Notes: a model not told the origin generated them from the letters alone. 35,278 nt of DNA from Kiritimatiellia bacterium (GCA_030745755.1 JASLOA010000001.1:1-35278), one strand, 5' to 3'. Shown: positions 7,493 through 15,726, numbered from the stretch's first letter. Translations and numbers: made by a program.

Positions 7493-8781
7493 CGCACCGG
7501 GCGCACTGTTGGTGTGCAGCGTGCTGAGACGAGGTGACCGGTGAGGGCGGCCTTGATGGCGATTTCAGCGGTCTCCCCGTCACGGATTTCACCGACCAGC
7601 ACGATGTCGGGGTCCTGGCGCAGGATCGAGCGCAGGGCCGAGGCAAAGGTGAGGCCCACCTCGGTGTGCATCTGCACCTGGTTGATGCCTTCAAGCTGGT
7701 ATTCCACCGGGTCTTCGCAGGTAATGATGTTGACGTCGGGTTGATTGAGTTCCTGTAGGCAGGAGTAGAGCGTGGTCGTCTTACCGCTGCCGGTCGGGCC
7801 GGTCACGAGCAGGATGCCGTGTGGCTGGGTGATGGCGTGCTGCATGCACTCCTCGGAGTATGGGTCGAGGCCCAGCGCGGCAAGACTGGGCGAGAGCGAA
7901 CTCTTGTCGAGCGTACGCATCACGACTTTCTCACCATGCACGGTCGGCAGGATGCTGATACGCAGATCGACCTCCTTGGCCAGGGCCTTGATATTGAAGC
8001 GTCCGTCCTGGGGGATGCGGCGCTCGGCAATATCCAGGTCGGACATGATCTTGATACGGGAGATCACGGCATTCTGCAGGTTCTTGGGCGGTCCGGGCCG
8101 TTCGATGAGCTTGCCGTCGATGCGGTAGCGCAGACGAACGGTCTTTTCCATGGGTTCGATATGAATATCACTGGCGCCGGTGCGGAGCGCCTCGACCAGC
8201 ATCATGTTGACCATGCGGATAACCGGCGCGCCCTCGGCGGTCTCGAGCATCTCGTCGAGGCTCTGTTCATCGTCCTGGTCCTCGAGAATCTGGACGTCGC
8301 TGTCGTCCCGCATGAGCTCTTCCATGTCGAGCCCCTGCGTCGTCTCGGTGAAAAGCTTGCCCAATGCATCGGAGATGGCCTGCTCGGAGGCGACCAGGGG
8401 AACCACCTCAAGGCCGGTAGCACTTGCCAGCTCGTCGAGTCCCGGAAGGTCAAACGGGTCGGCCACGGCGACGGAGATCATCTTGCCGACCCGCGCGACG
8501 GGCATAACCGTCTGCTTCTTCATAAGCTCGCGCGGAACGAGCTCGAGGATGTGCGGGTGGGGCGTGAGGTGCGCGATGTTGAGGGGGGCGAGTCCCAGGT
8601 ATTTGGCCAGTGCGAGGACCATGGCGTCAGCATCGACGACACCATGCTCAACGAGGTACTTCTCGAGACGCTCACCCTGGGTGGCGGCCTTCTTCTCGGC
8701 GGCCTCAAGGGCTGCGGAATCGACGCCCGCATCCCGGATGAGAATGTCGCTCATCTTACCGCTATAGGTTTCTTTCGCCAT
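7489..8781 (-). CDS. gspE: GspE/PilB-type secretion/pilus assembly ATPase, N-terminal and core part (frameshifted)
   Basis: 430 residues of a hexameric ATPase that powers pilin polymerisation or type II secretion at the cytoplasmic face of the inner membrane. Residues about 20-150 form an MshEN/GspE-N domain, followed by the N2 domain (GAPVIRMVNMMLVEALRTGA). The Walker A motif GPTGSGKT is at 328-335, the Asp box CEDPVEY at 355-361 and the Walker B region ILRQDPDIVLVGEIRD at 386-401. After GHLV (about 415-418) the family-typical LSTLHTNSAPGAV is replaced by SARCTPTVRPVR and a stop. The expected continuation is in the next frame, so one base is missing near 7529. GAGGAG lies 13 bases before the ATG. 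It is 60 bp downstream of the second TMTC-like gene and probably in its operon. Confidence 0.9.
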   Translation of the reverse strand: MAKETYSGKMSDILIRDAGVDSAALEAAEKKAATQGERLEKYLVEHGVVDADAMVLALAKYLGLAPLNIAHLTPHPHILELVPRELMKKQTVMPVARVGKMISVAVADPFDLPGLDELASATGLEVVPLVASEQAISDALGKLFTETTQGLDMEELMRDDSDVQILEDQDDEQSLDEMLETAEGAPVIRMVNMMLVEALRTGASDIHIEPMEKTVRLRYRIDGKLIERPGPPKNLQNAVISRIKIMSDLDIAERRIPQDGRFNIKALAKEVDLRISILPTVHGEKVVMRTLDKSSLSPSLAALGLDPYSEECMQHAITQPHGILLVTGPTGSGKTTTLYSCLQELNQPDVNIITCEDPVEYQLEGINQVQMHTEVGLTFASALRSILRQDPDIVLVGEIRDGETAEIAIKAALTGHLVSARCTPTVRPVR

Positions 8782-8841
8782 GGTGCTGGACGCCTCCTCG
8801 TGCTGGCGCTGATGAACAAGATAGCAGAAGTCCAGTGGCGT

Positions 8842-10932
8842 TCAAGGCTTGAGTGGGAGAGGTGCAGCACGATATGGCAGGCTGTTCGCGTAGCGGGTCC
8901 TGCGTTCGAGCAGCGTGGCGCTGTCCGCGCTGGGGCCCCATCCGCTCAGGCCATCCGGAAGCGATACCTCGTCGTCTGTTGCCGCGGATGTGGGGGCTGT
9001 GTCTATCAGCGACAGTGCCTGGTCCAGGCGGGTGAGCGCCTCATCGAAGCGCCCCTGTTCGGCCAGCGCCGCCGCCAGTACGTCCAATCCGCGAACGGTA
9101 CGCGCATGCGTTGCGGTAAGGGCTGTCATGGCCAACTGCTCGGCCTCAGCGCCATCGCGCAGTGAAGCATCCGGTGCGGTTGCCAGAATCCAGCCCAGCA
9201 GCAGGTTCAGCGCGAGGTGAGGGGGCGGGCTCAGTTCGATGGCTTGTCGATAGTGGTCTGTCGCGGCCGCAAAGTCGCCCTGGTGTACAAGCAGGAGGGC
9301 CAGTGTCATGTAGTTCCGTGACGCGCCCTGGTTGAGGCGGATTGCCGCACGCGCTGCCAGTGTCGCCTCCCTGTAGCGCCCGAGTACGCCCAGTGCCAAC
9401 GCCATGTTGTTGTGGGCGACGGCATGCTCCGGGAGCGCACGAATGGCCAGGGCAAGGTGTTCAATCGCCCCGGCGGCATCGCCGGAGTGCACCATGAGGC
9501 GTCCCAGCTGACCGGATGCCAGGGCGTGGTAGAAGAAGGGGTCTCGGCCCGGCGTATCGGAAGACTCCTTCCGGTCGAAGCCGGCTTTTGTATCCGCCAT
9601 CAGGTCCCTGATCACGATCTCTGCCCCATGATGGTCATCACGGCCGAACAGGGCATAGAAAAGGGCCAGGCGTTGCCGGTAATTGCCTGGCTGCTTGGCT
9701 AGGACATCGCGCCACATGGCTTCTTCGGAAGCGTATGCGCGGTTGCGCTGATGGGTGGTCATGGCCAGGGCCCCGGTGAGACCGGCTGCGATCACCAGCC
9801 ATACGAGAAGCGGGCGTCGGGTGCGGGCTACCAGGGGCCGCAGCACCAGGTGGCCCCCCAGCACGAGCGCGGTCAACACCGCGGCCAACGGGAGATACAT
9901 GCGGTGCTCGAATGCCGCATCGGGCGCGGGCATCAGGCTCGACGATGGACCCAGCACGAGAAAGAAGAACGTGCCCAGGAAGCCCCAGCCCGATCGTTTC
10001 ACAAGTCCATAGAGCGTCGCCACTCCGAGTCCGACGATCACCAGCGCCGGAGCCCACACCTCTCCCCAGCCCGAGACCAGCGGCCAGGCGTAGTCGAGAC
10101 ATTGCCCGCTGGGCCATACGCTGAGACGGAGATAGTGAAGGATGACTTCGGTTTGCGTGGCGAGGTAGATCCATGGTGTGGCGTTGCCGGTGATCCCGTG
10201 GCCTGACTTGGCCATAGTGGCCAGCATGCGCATTTCCATGGCGGCCAGCCCCACCAGTGTCAAGAGCAACCCCGCATGCAAGCCCACGCGCAGGCGTCGG
10301 GTCTTTGGCTGCGAACCGCCAATGAAGATCCAGTCATAGACCACTGCCACGAGTGGCGCCGCCAGCATGACTTCTTTGGTGCCCATGCCCAGCAGGCAGA
10401 CCAGCACAGAGGCCGCGGCCCACAGCATGCGCCCTGCTCGACTCTCCGTCGTGACCGCCCGTATGAAAGCATAGAGCGTGGCGAGAAAGCAGAGCGCCAT
10501 CATGGCCTCGTAGCGTTGGCAGATGTAAGTCACACTCGCCGTCTGCAGCGGATGGGCCACAAAGAAGAGCGCCGCACCACCCGCCAGCCAGGTCGACGTG
10601 CCGGAGAATCGCGCTTCGAAGCGGGGCAGCATCAGGGTGCGCCGGATGATTCCGAACAGGAGCAGTGCCGCCGCAATATGGATCGCCAGGTTGACCGCAC
10701 GGAAGTCGGTAGGGTTGAACCCGCCCACAACATAGTTCAGACGAAAGGAGAGATTCACGACCCAGCGTGTGGAGAACGCGACCGGAAACAGCCGCCCAAT
10801 GTTCCTGTTTCCCGTTATAGCGGTCGCATCATCGAAGATGAAGGGAGCGGTGAGCGAATGCATGTACGCCAGTAAGCCAACCAGGGCAACAGCAAAAGGT
10901 AGTGTGGAGCCGAAACGCGACCAACGAGACAT
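8842..10932 (-). CDS. TMTC-like polytopic membrane protein (GT-C fold) with TPR domain
   Basis: 696 residues: about nine to eleven membrane helices (residues 10-400) followed by a soluble TPR region (about 410-655) with repeats such as HAVAHNNMALALGVLGRYREA. The first loop has APFIFDDATAITGN, the GT-C-like acidic motif, and HPLQTASVTYICQRYE, LLGMGTKEVMLAAPLV and FEHRMYLPLAAVL match the protein at 3729-5351 nearly block for block. This is the longer paralogue with a full TPR array, as in TMTC-type O-mannosyltransferases. It lies immediately upstream of gspE on the same strand. Role in envelope or pilin glycosylation is inferred from fold and position. The 188-bp gap before it separates it from the divergent gene at 11121 and must hold both promoters. 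Confidence 0.78.
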   Translation of the reverse strand: MSRWSRFGSTLPFAVALVGLLAYMHSLTAPFIFDDATAITGNRNIGRLFPVAFSTRWVVNLSFRLNYVVGGFNPTDFRAVNLAIHIAAALLLFGIIRRTLMLPRFEARFSGTSTWLAGGAALFFVAHPLQTASVTYICQRYEAMMALCFLATLYAFIRAVTTESRAGRMLWAAASVLVCLLGMGTKEVMLAAPLVAVVYDWIFIGGSQPKTRRLRVGLHAGLLLTLVGLAAMEMRMLATMAKSGHGITGNATPWIYLATQTEVILHYLRLSVWPSGQCLDYAWPLVSGWGEVWAPALVIVGLGVATLYGLVKRSGWGFLGTFFFLVLGPSSSLMPAPDAAFEHRMYLPLAAVLTALVLGGHLVLRPLVARTRRPLLVWLVIAAGLTGALAMTTHQRNRAYASEEAMWRDVLAKQPGNYRQRLALFYALFGRDDHHGAEIVIRDLMADTKAGFDRKESSDTPGRDPFFYHALASGQLGRLMVHSGDAAGAIEHLALAIRALPEHAVAHNNMALALGVLGRYREATLAARAAIRLNQGASRNYMTLALLLVHQGDFAAATDHYRQAIELSPPPHLALNLLLGWILATAPDASLRDGAEAEQLAMTALTATHARTVRGLDVLAAALAEQGRFDEALTRLDQALSLIDTAPTSAATDDEVSLPDGLSGWGPSADSATLLERRTRYANSLPYRAAPLPLKP

Positions 10933-11120
10933 GAGCAGACCCTACCCAGTGTCTTGACGATTGTAAACGCGGAATTCCCGCACGGCGATGGGGTGGACAA
11001 GGCGTTTGCGCCGGCAGGGCAAAATGCTGGTGGACGCTCGCTTCTTGAGTTGGGAGCCGGAAACTGGTAAAGACCGGGGTGAGGGGACAGGTTTGGTCTT
11101 CCCAGTGTTAGGGGGAATCC

Positions 11121-11981
11121 GTGGCTGAAGAGACGAACAAGACGGGGCGCAAGCAGCTGGAAGAAGAAGTCTGGTCTGCAATCGGAGCTTTTGAGCAGAT
11201 CCTGGAGGCGATGCCGGATGATCGGGCATCGCTCGAGACACTTTCGCATGCCTACAGTCAAATTGGCGACCACGCCAAGGCCTACGAATACCTGCTACGG
11301 CTTGGCCGTGTGCTTGTTGCCGAAGGCGACCAGGCGGCCGCGCTGGGGCTGGTGGACCGCTTGCGTGAAGTAAGCGGCGGTGATGCCGAGGGCATCAAGC
11401 TCATTGGTGAGATCGAAGACATGGCGGCTCCTCCGATGCCGACGGCCGCACCGTCCCCGGCCGTGGCGGCCGCCCCGGCCCCGGCCAACACGTCACCCAG
11501 CATTTCCGATGAGCTGGCCTTTACCTGGAACCTGCTGCAGGCGGGCGAACTGAACCAGGAGGAATACGCGTCCGTGGTGCAGGATCTGACGGAGATGTCA
11601 GGCAGCGAGTCTTCGGTCAGTGTTTCGGTTCTGCACGCGCTTGAGGCACGTGGTTTTAAAGGGCTGGACCGGGTCCTGGTCTATGTAGCGCAGGAGTGTT
11701 CGACACCCTACATCTCGCTGGACAGTCTGGCGATCACGGACGAAGCCGGGGCCCTCCTGCCGCTGGAATTCGTGGTGCGAAGAGGTGCCTTGGTTTTTGA
11801 CTTCGTAGGATCGCACGCCCTCGCGGTCGTCATGAATCCTTGCGATCAGGACTTGCGCAAAGAGGTCGAACGACTGGTCGGCAAACCGTGTCACTACTAC
11901 GTCACGCACGCATCGGAGTTTGACCGCGCGGTCGAGCGCATCACCGACATAGAGGTGGAAGCGGTCAGCCAGGGCTCCTGA
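11121..11981 (+). CDS. TPR-MshEN domain protein (GspE N-domain without ATPase)
   Basis: 286 residues, no signal peptide. Residues about 10-100 form TPR-like helices (ASLETLSHAYSQIGDHAKAYEYLLRLG), 101-127 are an Ala/Pro-rich linker, and about 128-280 resemble the MshEN/GspE N-terminal domain: LNQEEYASVVQDLTEMS, then CSTPYISLDSLAITDEAGALLPLEFVVRRGALVFDF and ALAVVMNPCDQDLRKEVERLVG. MshEN domains normally sit in front of the pilus ATPase and can bind cyclic di-GMP. Here no ATPase follows. A regulatory or adaptor role at the motor is inferred. The start is GTG 11121, with AGGGGGA four bases upstream. It is divergent from the operon with the second GT-C protein and convergent with the next gene. 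Confidence 0.7.
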   Translation: MAEETNKTGRKQLEEEVWSAIGAFEQILEAMPDDRASLETLSHAYSQIGDHAKAYEYLLRLGRVLVAEGDQAAALGLVDRLREVSGGDAEGIKLIGEIEDMAAPPMPTAAPSPAVAAAPAPANTSPSISDELAFTWNLLQAGELNQEEYASVVQDLTEMSGSESSVSVSVLHALEARGFKGLDRVLVYVAQECSTPYISLDSLAITDEAGALLPLEFVVRRGALVFDFVGSHALAVVMNPCDQDLRKEVERLVGKPCHYYVTHASEFDRAVERITDIEVEAVSQGS

Positions 11982-11996
11982 TTCCACGCGTGACGC

Positions 11997-12986
11997 TCAC
12001 CGTGTCGACATACCAACCCTGAGGGAACGTTCCTCGGCTTCGTATTCGAGCTTAACGCTCTGCTTCTCCACGGCGACCACCCGTACGCCCTCGATCGTTT
12101 CATTCACAGCCAGAACCTGATCATTGATAATGGCCGATCCGTTCAGGCCCTTTCCGATGACGCCCTGGAGTGTCAGGGCTGGCCATTCCACGGGGGCCAC
12201 CGGTTTGGGTTCAACTGGTTCTGGGACGGCCGGCTTCGGGGTCGGCTTCACAGCGGGTTCCGTGGGTGTCACGGGGGCCGGCTTGGGTGCAATGGGCTTG
12301 GCCGGTGCGGCCGGCTTGGCAATCCTGGGCGGAGTGGGAGCAGCTGTTGGCTCGGTGGGCTGAGGGCGCGCCCGGTCGAGGCGGGCGTCCTCGTCTGTTG
12401 CCGCGAGCTGAGACGGCCAGAAGGCGAGGGCGGCATCAAAACGACGGCGCGCCTGTTCCACGTTGTTCTGGTAGAGATAGAGTCGTCCGCGTTCGAGTTG
12501 GATCTCATACTCGAATGGGTTGGCAACTTGCGCGTCCTTCAGGATCTGTTGGGCCAGTTCGATCTGTCCGGCTTCATGGTGCATCCAAAAGGCAGCCAGA
12601 AGAACAAAGTCTACGTTATGCGGGTTCATGGCCGTTGCGAGACGCAGCCATGCCAGGATCTCGTGCGAGGCCTGACCCGTGGCATGCTGGTGTCCGTGGG
12701 GTTTCAGTTCAGCAAGACGTGCCTGGAACCAGGTGTCGTGAATGGCTTCCTCATGCTCGTGCTCAATGCCGCGATGGAAATACAGGTCGGCCATTTCGTA
12801 GAAATAGCCGGAGAGTCCCAGCCTGCTTTCGCCCAGCAACGCAGCCCCCGCCGAGCGGTATCCCTCATGATTCCGAACCGGGGTGCGCGCCTGTATCTGG
12901 CACGACAACGCAAACGCCGCACCAACCATGAGCGTAACGGCCCACGGGATCAACCAGCCAGTGCTCTGATACCTAACACCTAACAC
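11997..12986 (-). CDS. TPR protein with C-terminal GspB/PilP-like domain
   Basis: 329 residues: one N-terminal membrane helix (about 10-28), a periplasmic TPR-like part (about 45-195), a proline/alanine/lysine linker (about 205-265) and a C-terminal domain of about 60 residues, PALTLQGVIGKGLNGSAIIN...VNETIEGVRVVAVEKQSVKLEYEAEERSLRVG. This last pattern (LQGVI...SAIIN...V......G..VV.I...SV.L...) is that of GspB and related PilP/GspC-type domains of secretion systems. It probably links the inner-membrane motor to the outer-membrane part. The only in-frame start near a Shine-Dalgarno is GTG 12986, itself inside a heptamer repeat, with AGGAGAA 15 bases away, so the start is uncertain. It follows the ABC permease gene on the same strand. 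Confidence 0.65.
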   Translation of the reverse strand: MLGVRYQSTGWLIPWAVTLMVGAAFALSCQIQARTPVRNHEGYRSAGAALLGESRLGLSGYFYEMADLYFHRGIEHEHEEAIHDTWFQARLAELKPHGHQHATGQASHEILAWLRLATAMNPHNVDFVLLAAFWMHHEAGQIELAQQILKDAQVANPFEYEIQLERGRLYLYQNNVEQARRRFDAALAFWPSQLAATDEDARLDRARPQPTEPTAAPTPPRIAKPAAPAKPIAPKPAPVTPTEPAVKPTPKPAVPEPVEPKPVAPVEWPALTLQGVIGKGLNGSAIINDQVLAVNETIEGVRVVAVEKQSVKLEYEAEERSLRVGMSTR

Positions 12987-13001
12987 CTGACACCTATCAC
13001 C
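12971..13001. repeat. Heptamer tandem repeat at the gene start
   Basis: Four to five degenerate copies of the heptamer CACCTAA (variants CACCTGA, CACCTAT) run head to tail. On the minus strand each unit reads AGGTGTT and offers a GTG, each in a different frame because seven is not a multiple of three. The third GTG opens the TPR-GspB gene. The repeat lies between the Shine-Dalgarno and the coding body. Confidence 0.8.
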
Positions 13002-13006
13002 TTCTC

Positions 13007-13801
13007 CTAGTACCCGCTCAGGCTTCCTCGCGCAAAGTGCTTGCCGCGGTAGGCACTCCAGGCCAGAACCAGGAAGATGGCGGTAACGAGGAGTCCATAG
13101 GCGATGACCATGAGGAAGGTGGTGACGGGCACGGCACCGTAGCTGTGCAGGATGCGCATCCTCAGATCGAAGATCTCGAAATGGGGCAGGAGGTTATAGA
13201 GAAATAGCATCAACCCCCCGCGTACACGGTCGGCTACGGCCACGAATTCGGGAAGTTGCGGCACGAGCAGAAACGAGGTTACGGCGAGGGCGCTGGTGAG
13301 TGTGGCGGCGGCATCGCTGTTCAGTCGTGTTGAAAACATGAGGGCGGCGGCAATCAGGATACCAATCACCACGCCATGCAGCACAACGGCCTGAAGGGCA
13401 ACCCCGACCGATAGTGTCCAGCCCTTCAGCATCGTGATGCCGAAGACCAGCACATAGAACAGGACCGTCGCCACACTGACGACGCTCCAGGCCCCCAGCC
13501 ATTTGCCCAGGAGCAGCTCGCTGCGCCGAACGGGTTTGGCCAGCAGTGCAAAAATGGTTCCGCGGCTTTCTTCCTGTGGCAGAAGGCGGCAGCCGATGGA
13601 TATGGCGAGAATGGCCGAGAAGATCCAGCCCATCAGCAATCCGATATCGGCCACATAGGCCGTGACGCCTCCCAACCCGAACACGTTCATGCTCAGCAGT
13701 GCGATGAGCAGGATGGCGAGCAGAATCAGGAGGACATAGAAATCCTTGCGACGCAGGACGTCCAGCCATACCACCCGCGCCAGTGTCAGGATGCGCATCA
13801 T
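13007..13801 (-). CDS. ABC-2 type transporter permease
   Basis: 264 residues with six hydrophobic segments. It starts MMRILTLARVVWLDVLRRKDFYVLLIL, the usual ABC-2 permease opening in which a cytoplasmic N-terminal helix leads into the first membrane span, and includes QEESRGTIFALLAKPVRRSELLLGKWLG, the conserved linker of this family (ABC-2/NosY-like). The start ATG 13801 overlaps the stop of the ATPase gene by four bases (ATGA), supporting translational coupling; the frame upstream of it is the ATPase in another phase. The substrate is unknown; there is no periplasmic partner nearby. Its stop overlaps the Shine-Dalgarno region of the next gene. Confidence 0.88.
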   Translation of the reverse strand: MMRILTLARVVWLDVLRRKDFYVLLILLAILLIALLSMNVFGLGGVTAYVADIGLLMGWIFSAILAISIGCRLLPQEESRGTIFALLAKPVRRSELLLGKWLGAWSVVSVATVLFYVLVFGITMLKGWTLSVGVALQAVVLHGVVIGILIAAALMFSTRLNSDAAATLTSALAVTSFLLVPQLPEFVAVADRVRGGLMLFLYNLLPHFEIFDLRMRILHSYGAVPVTTFLMVIAYGLLVTAIFLVLAWSAYRGKHFARGSLSGY

Positions 13802-14538
13802 GTTGAGGCCTCCGCGTCGGCGATGACCTTCATGAACACCTTCTCGAGACGTTCGCCTGGCGCGACCAATGACGCCGCGGGTCCCTGGACGGCAATCCGG
13901 CCATTGGCGAGGATGGCCAGGGTGTCGCATACCAGTTCAACTTCGGAGAGCTCATGCGACGAGAAAAAGACGGTTTTGCCTCGATCGCGCAGCTCGCCAA
14001 TGATGCGCCGAATATCCCTCCGTCCGATCGGGTCAAGCCCTCCCGTGGGTTCATCCAGAATCACGAGATCGGGATCATTGATCAGCGCCTGTGCCAGGCA
14101 GATTCGCTGCATCATGCCGCGCGAGTAGGTGGCGATACGGCGGGAGACCGCGCCCTGTAGTCCTGCCGCTTCAATGGCCTCGCCGATTCGTTGCCGCCGC
14201 GTGCGGCGATCCAGTCGGAAGAGCGACGCCGTTACGTCCAGAAGCTCGCGCCCGGTCAGGAAGCGGTAGGTGTCGGGATGCTCGGGAAGGTAGCCGATCC
14301 GCTGGCGCGCGATCGACTCGCGCACATCGCGTCCGAACAGGCGTGCCTCACCCTCGTTGGCTTCGATGAAGCCGAGCAGCACGTGCATGGCCGTGGTCTT
14401 GCCGGCTCCGTTGGGACCCAGGAAGCCGAAGACCTGGCCGGGCGCGACCGTCAGGTCTAGCCCTTCCAGGGCTGTAACCTCGCCTCCCCGTGAGGGGAAG
14501 CGAACGGTTACAGATCGCATTTCGATGGCGTGTTCCAT
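13798..14538 (-). CDS. ABC transporter ATP-binding protein
   Basis: 246 residues from ATG 14538 (MEHAIEMRSVTVRF); alternative starts at 14550 and GTG 14559 are in frame and none has a strong Shine-Dalgarno. It carries Walker A GPNGAGKTT (about 41-49), the signature YSRGMMQRICLAQAL, Walker B LVILDEPTGGLDPIGRR and the H-loop FFSSHELSE. The signature is SRGMM in place of the classic LSGGQ, as is common in ABC-2 exporters of the CcmA/NatA type. It forms a four-base overlap with the permease and together they should make an exporter of unknown substrate. Confidence 0.9.
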   Translation of the reverse strand: MEHAIEMRSVTVRFPSRGGEVTALEGLDLTVAPGQVFGFLGPNGAGKTTAMHVLLGFIEANEGEARLFGRDVRESIARQRIGYLPEHPDTYRFLTGRELLDVTASLFRLDRRTRRQRIGEAIEAAGLQGAVSRRIATYSRGMMQRICLAQALINDPDLVILDEPTGGLDPIGRRDIRRIIGELRDRGKTVFFSSHELSEVELVCDTLAILANGRIAVQGPAASLVAPGERLEKVFMKVIADAEAST

Positions 14539-14590
14539 ACCGGCTAACATTAGGAACACGTCCCGTCACACGCAAGCGCTTTTACGGCGC

Positions 14591-15190
14591 CTATTCGTTT
14601 GCGGCGAGGTACTCGGCCACGCCATCGGCGGTGGGTGTCATGGCCTTCTCGCCCTTTTGCCAGTTGGCAGGGCAGACGTCGCCGTGTTCTTCCACGAACT
14701 GCAGGGCATCGAGCGTCCTGATCGCCTCGGCCACGCTGCGCCCCAGGGGCAGGTCGTTGACCAGTGCGTGCCGCACCACGCCGTGTGTGTCGATCAGGAA
14801 CAGGCCGCGCAGGGCCACCGACTCATCGAACAGCACGCCGTAGGAACGGGCAATGCTCTTGTTCAGGTCGGCAATAAGCGGGAAGTCGACCTTGCCGATG
14901 CCGCCCTTGTTCGGAGGGGTCTGGCGCCAGGCCCAGTGGCTGTACTCTGAATCAACCGAGCAGCCGAGTACGACCGTGTTGCGCTCCTCGAACTCCTTGA
15001 CCGCCTTATGGAAGGCAATGATCTCCGACGGGCACACGAACGTGAAGTCCAGCGGGTAGAAGAACAATACGACATACTTGCCGCGATGGCTTGAGAGGGT
15101 GACGTCTGCGAACGAATCGTCCGGCATGACCGCCTTGGCCGTGAAGTCAGGCGCCTCTTTGGTGACCAATGATGTTACGGATTCACACAT
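14591..15190 (-). CDS. Typical 2-Cys peroxiredoxin (AhpC/Prx1 subfamily)
   Basis: 199 residues, cytoplasmic. It reduces hydrogen peroxide, organic peroxides and peroxynitrite. The peroxidatic cysteine is in FYPLDFTFVCPSE (Cys53) and the resolving cysteine in GDVCPANW (Cys173), with the conserved Pro/Thr/Arg environment and a full-length C-terminal tail after it, as in sensitive, inactivatable Prx1 enzymes. ATG 15190 has AAAGGAG seven bases upstream. No ahpF or thioredoxin reductase is next to it. The gene stands alone, with a predicted terminator of the upstream lipoprotein gene before it. Confidence 0.95.
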   Translation of the reverse strand: MCESVTSLVTKEAPDFTAKAVMPDDSFADVTLSSHRGKYVVLFFYPLDFTFVCPSEIIAFHKAVKEFEERNTVVLGCSVDSEYSHWAWRQTPPNKGGIGKVDFPLIADLNKSIARSYGVLFDESVALRGLFLIDTHGVVRHALVNDLPLGRSVAEAIRTLDALQFVEEHGDVCPANWQKGEKAMTPTADGVAEYLAANE

Positions 15191-15243
15191 GTTATTACTC
15201 CTTTAGTGAGGGTTCTGTTGCTTGTTCCTGTGACTAGTAAGCA

Positions 15244-15288
15244 CAAAAGGGAAGGCGGCCCGGCCACTTGTGACCCGATCACCTTCCC
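15244..15288 (-). terminator. Possible intrinsic terminator of the lipoprotein gene
   Basis: On the minus strand GGGAAGG (15288-15282) pairs with CCTTCCC (15255-15249) around an inner stem GGTCA...TGGCC, followed by TTTTGTG. It lies 64 bp after the lipoprotein stop and before the peroxiredoxin gene. The stem has an internal bulge, so strength is uncertain. Confidence 0.5.
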
Positions 15289-15351
15289 TCTCGCGCCAAG
15301 AAAGATAGCCGATGGCTTGCCGATTGCAACAACGAATGTAGAGCCGGCAGC

Positions 15352-15726
15352 CTACTTCTCCGCCGGCTTTTCCGCAACCTTCTCCGCCGGTTTGGCCTCT
15401 TCCGGATCGAGTCGCTTCAGTCGGACATTTAACCACTTGGTTGTGTTACGCTTTACGGAGATCTTCTTCTCGTAAAGTTCAAAACCGGCGGCTTCCGCTT
15501 TGACTGTGTGCTGGCCAGCCGCGCAGAACAGGAAGAAGCCCTTGCCCTTTTCCATGGAAACATCACACTCCTTGGCGCCGTCGATAAAGACCTGTGCCTC
15601 AGAATCACGAGCCCCACGACCGTACACGTCGATACAGATCTTGCCGCGCCCTGTTGGTTCTGCGGTCTTGCAGCCGCCTGCAACCACGGCCAGCAGCAGA
15701 AGGCACACTCCTACTATTCCTATCAC
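15352..15726 (-). CDS. Small lipoprotein (PEGA-like), start codon in doubt
   Basis: 124 residues beginning VIGIVGVCLLLLAVVAGGC, a lipoprotein signal with the lipid-modified cysteine at 19. The rest (AQVFIDGAKECDVSMEKGKGFFLFCAAGQHTVKAEAAGFELYEKKISV) has the strand pattern of a PEGA/carboxypeptidase-regulatory-like domain, ending in a lysine/alanine/proline-rich tail. The frame opens at GTG 15726, but the strong signal AAAGGGG with five-base spacing points to ATG 15736, which is one base out of frame with the lipoprotein. Without one base, that start would read MKRVIGIVGVCLLLL, a perfect signal peptide. A start at the GTG is also possible. Function is unknown. Confidence 0.6.
   Translation of the reverse strand: MIGIVGVCLLLLAVVAGGCKTAEPTGRGKICIDVYGRGARDSEAQVFIDGAKECDVSMEKGKGFFLFCAAGQHTVKAEAAGFELYEKKISVKRNTTKWLNVRLKRLDPEEAKPAEKVAEKPAEK

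Noticed and set aside
7819..9165. Long open frame (448 codons) on the plus strand opposite gspE
   Set aside because: It is fully antisense to the ATPase and the end of the TMTC-like gene, and has no recognisable domain.
10933..11120. Small RNA or tRNA in the divergent gap between the TMTC-like and TPR-MshEN genes
   Set aside because: No cloverleaf or clear hairpin-terminator pair is seen; it probably contains only promoters.
12971..13001. Short tandem repeats as a CRISPR array
   Set aside because: Units are seven bases long with no spacers, and no cas genes are present.
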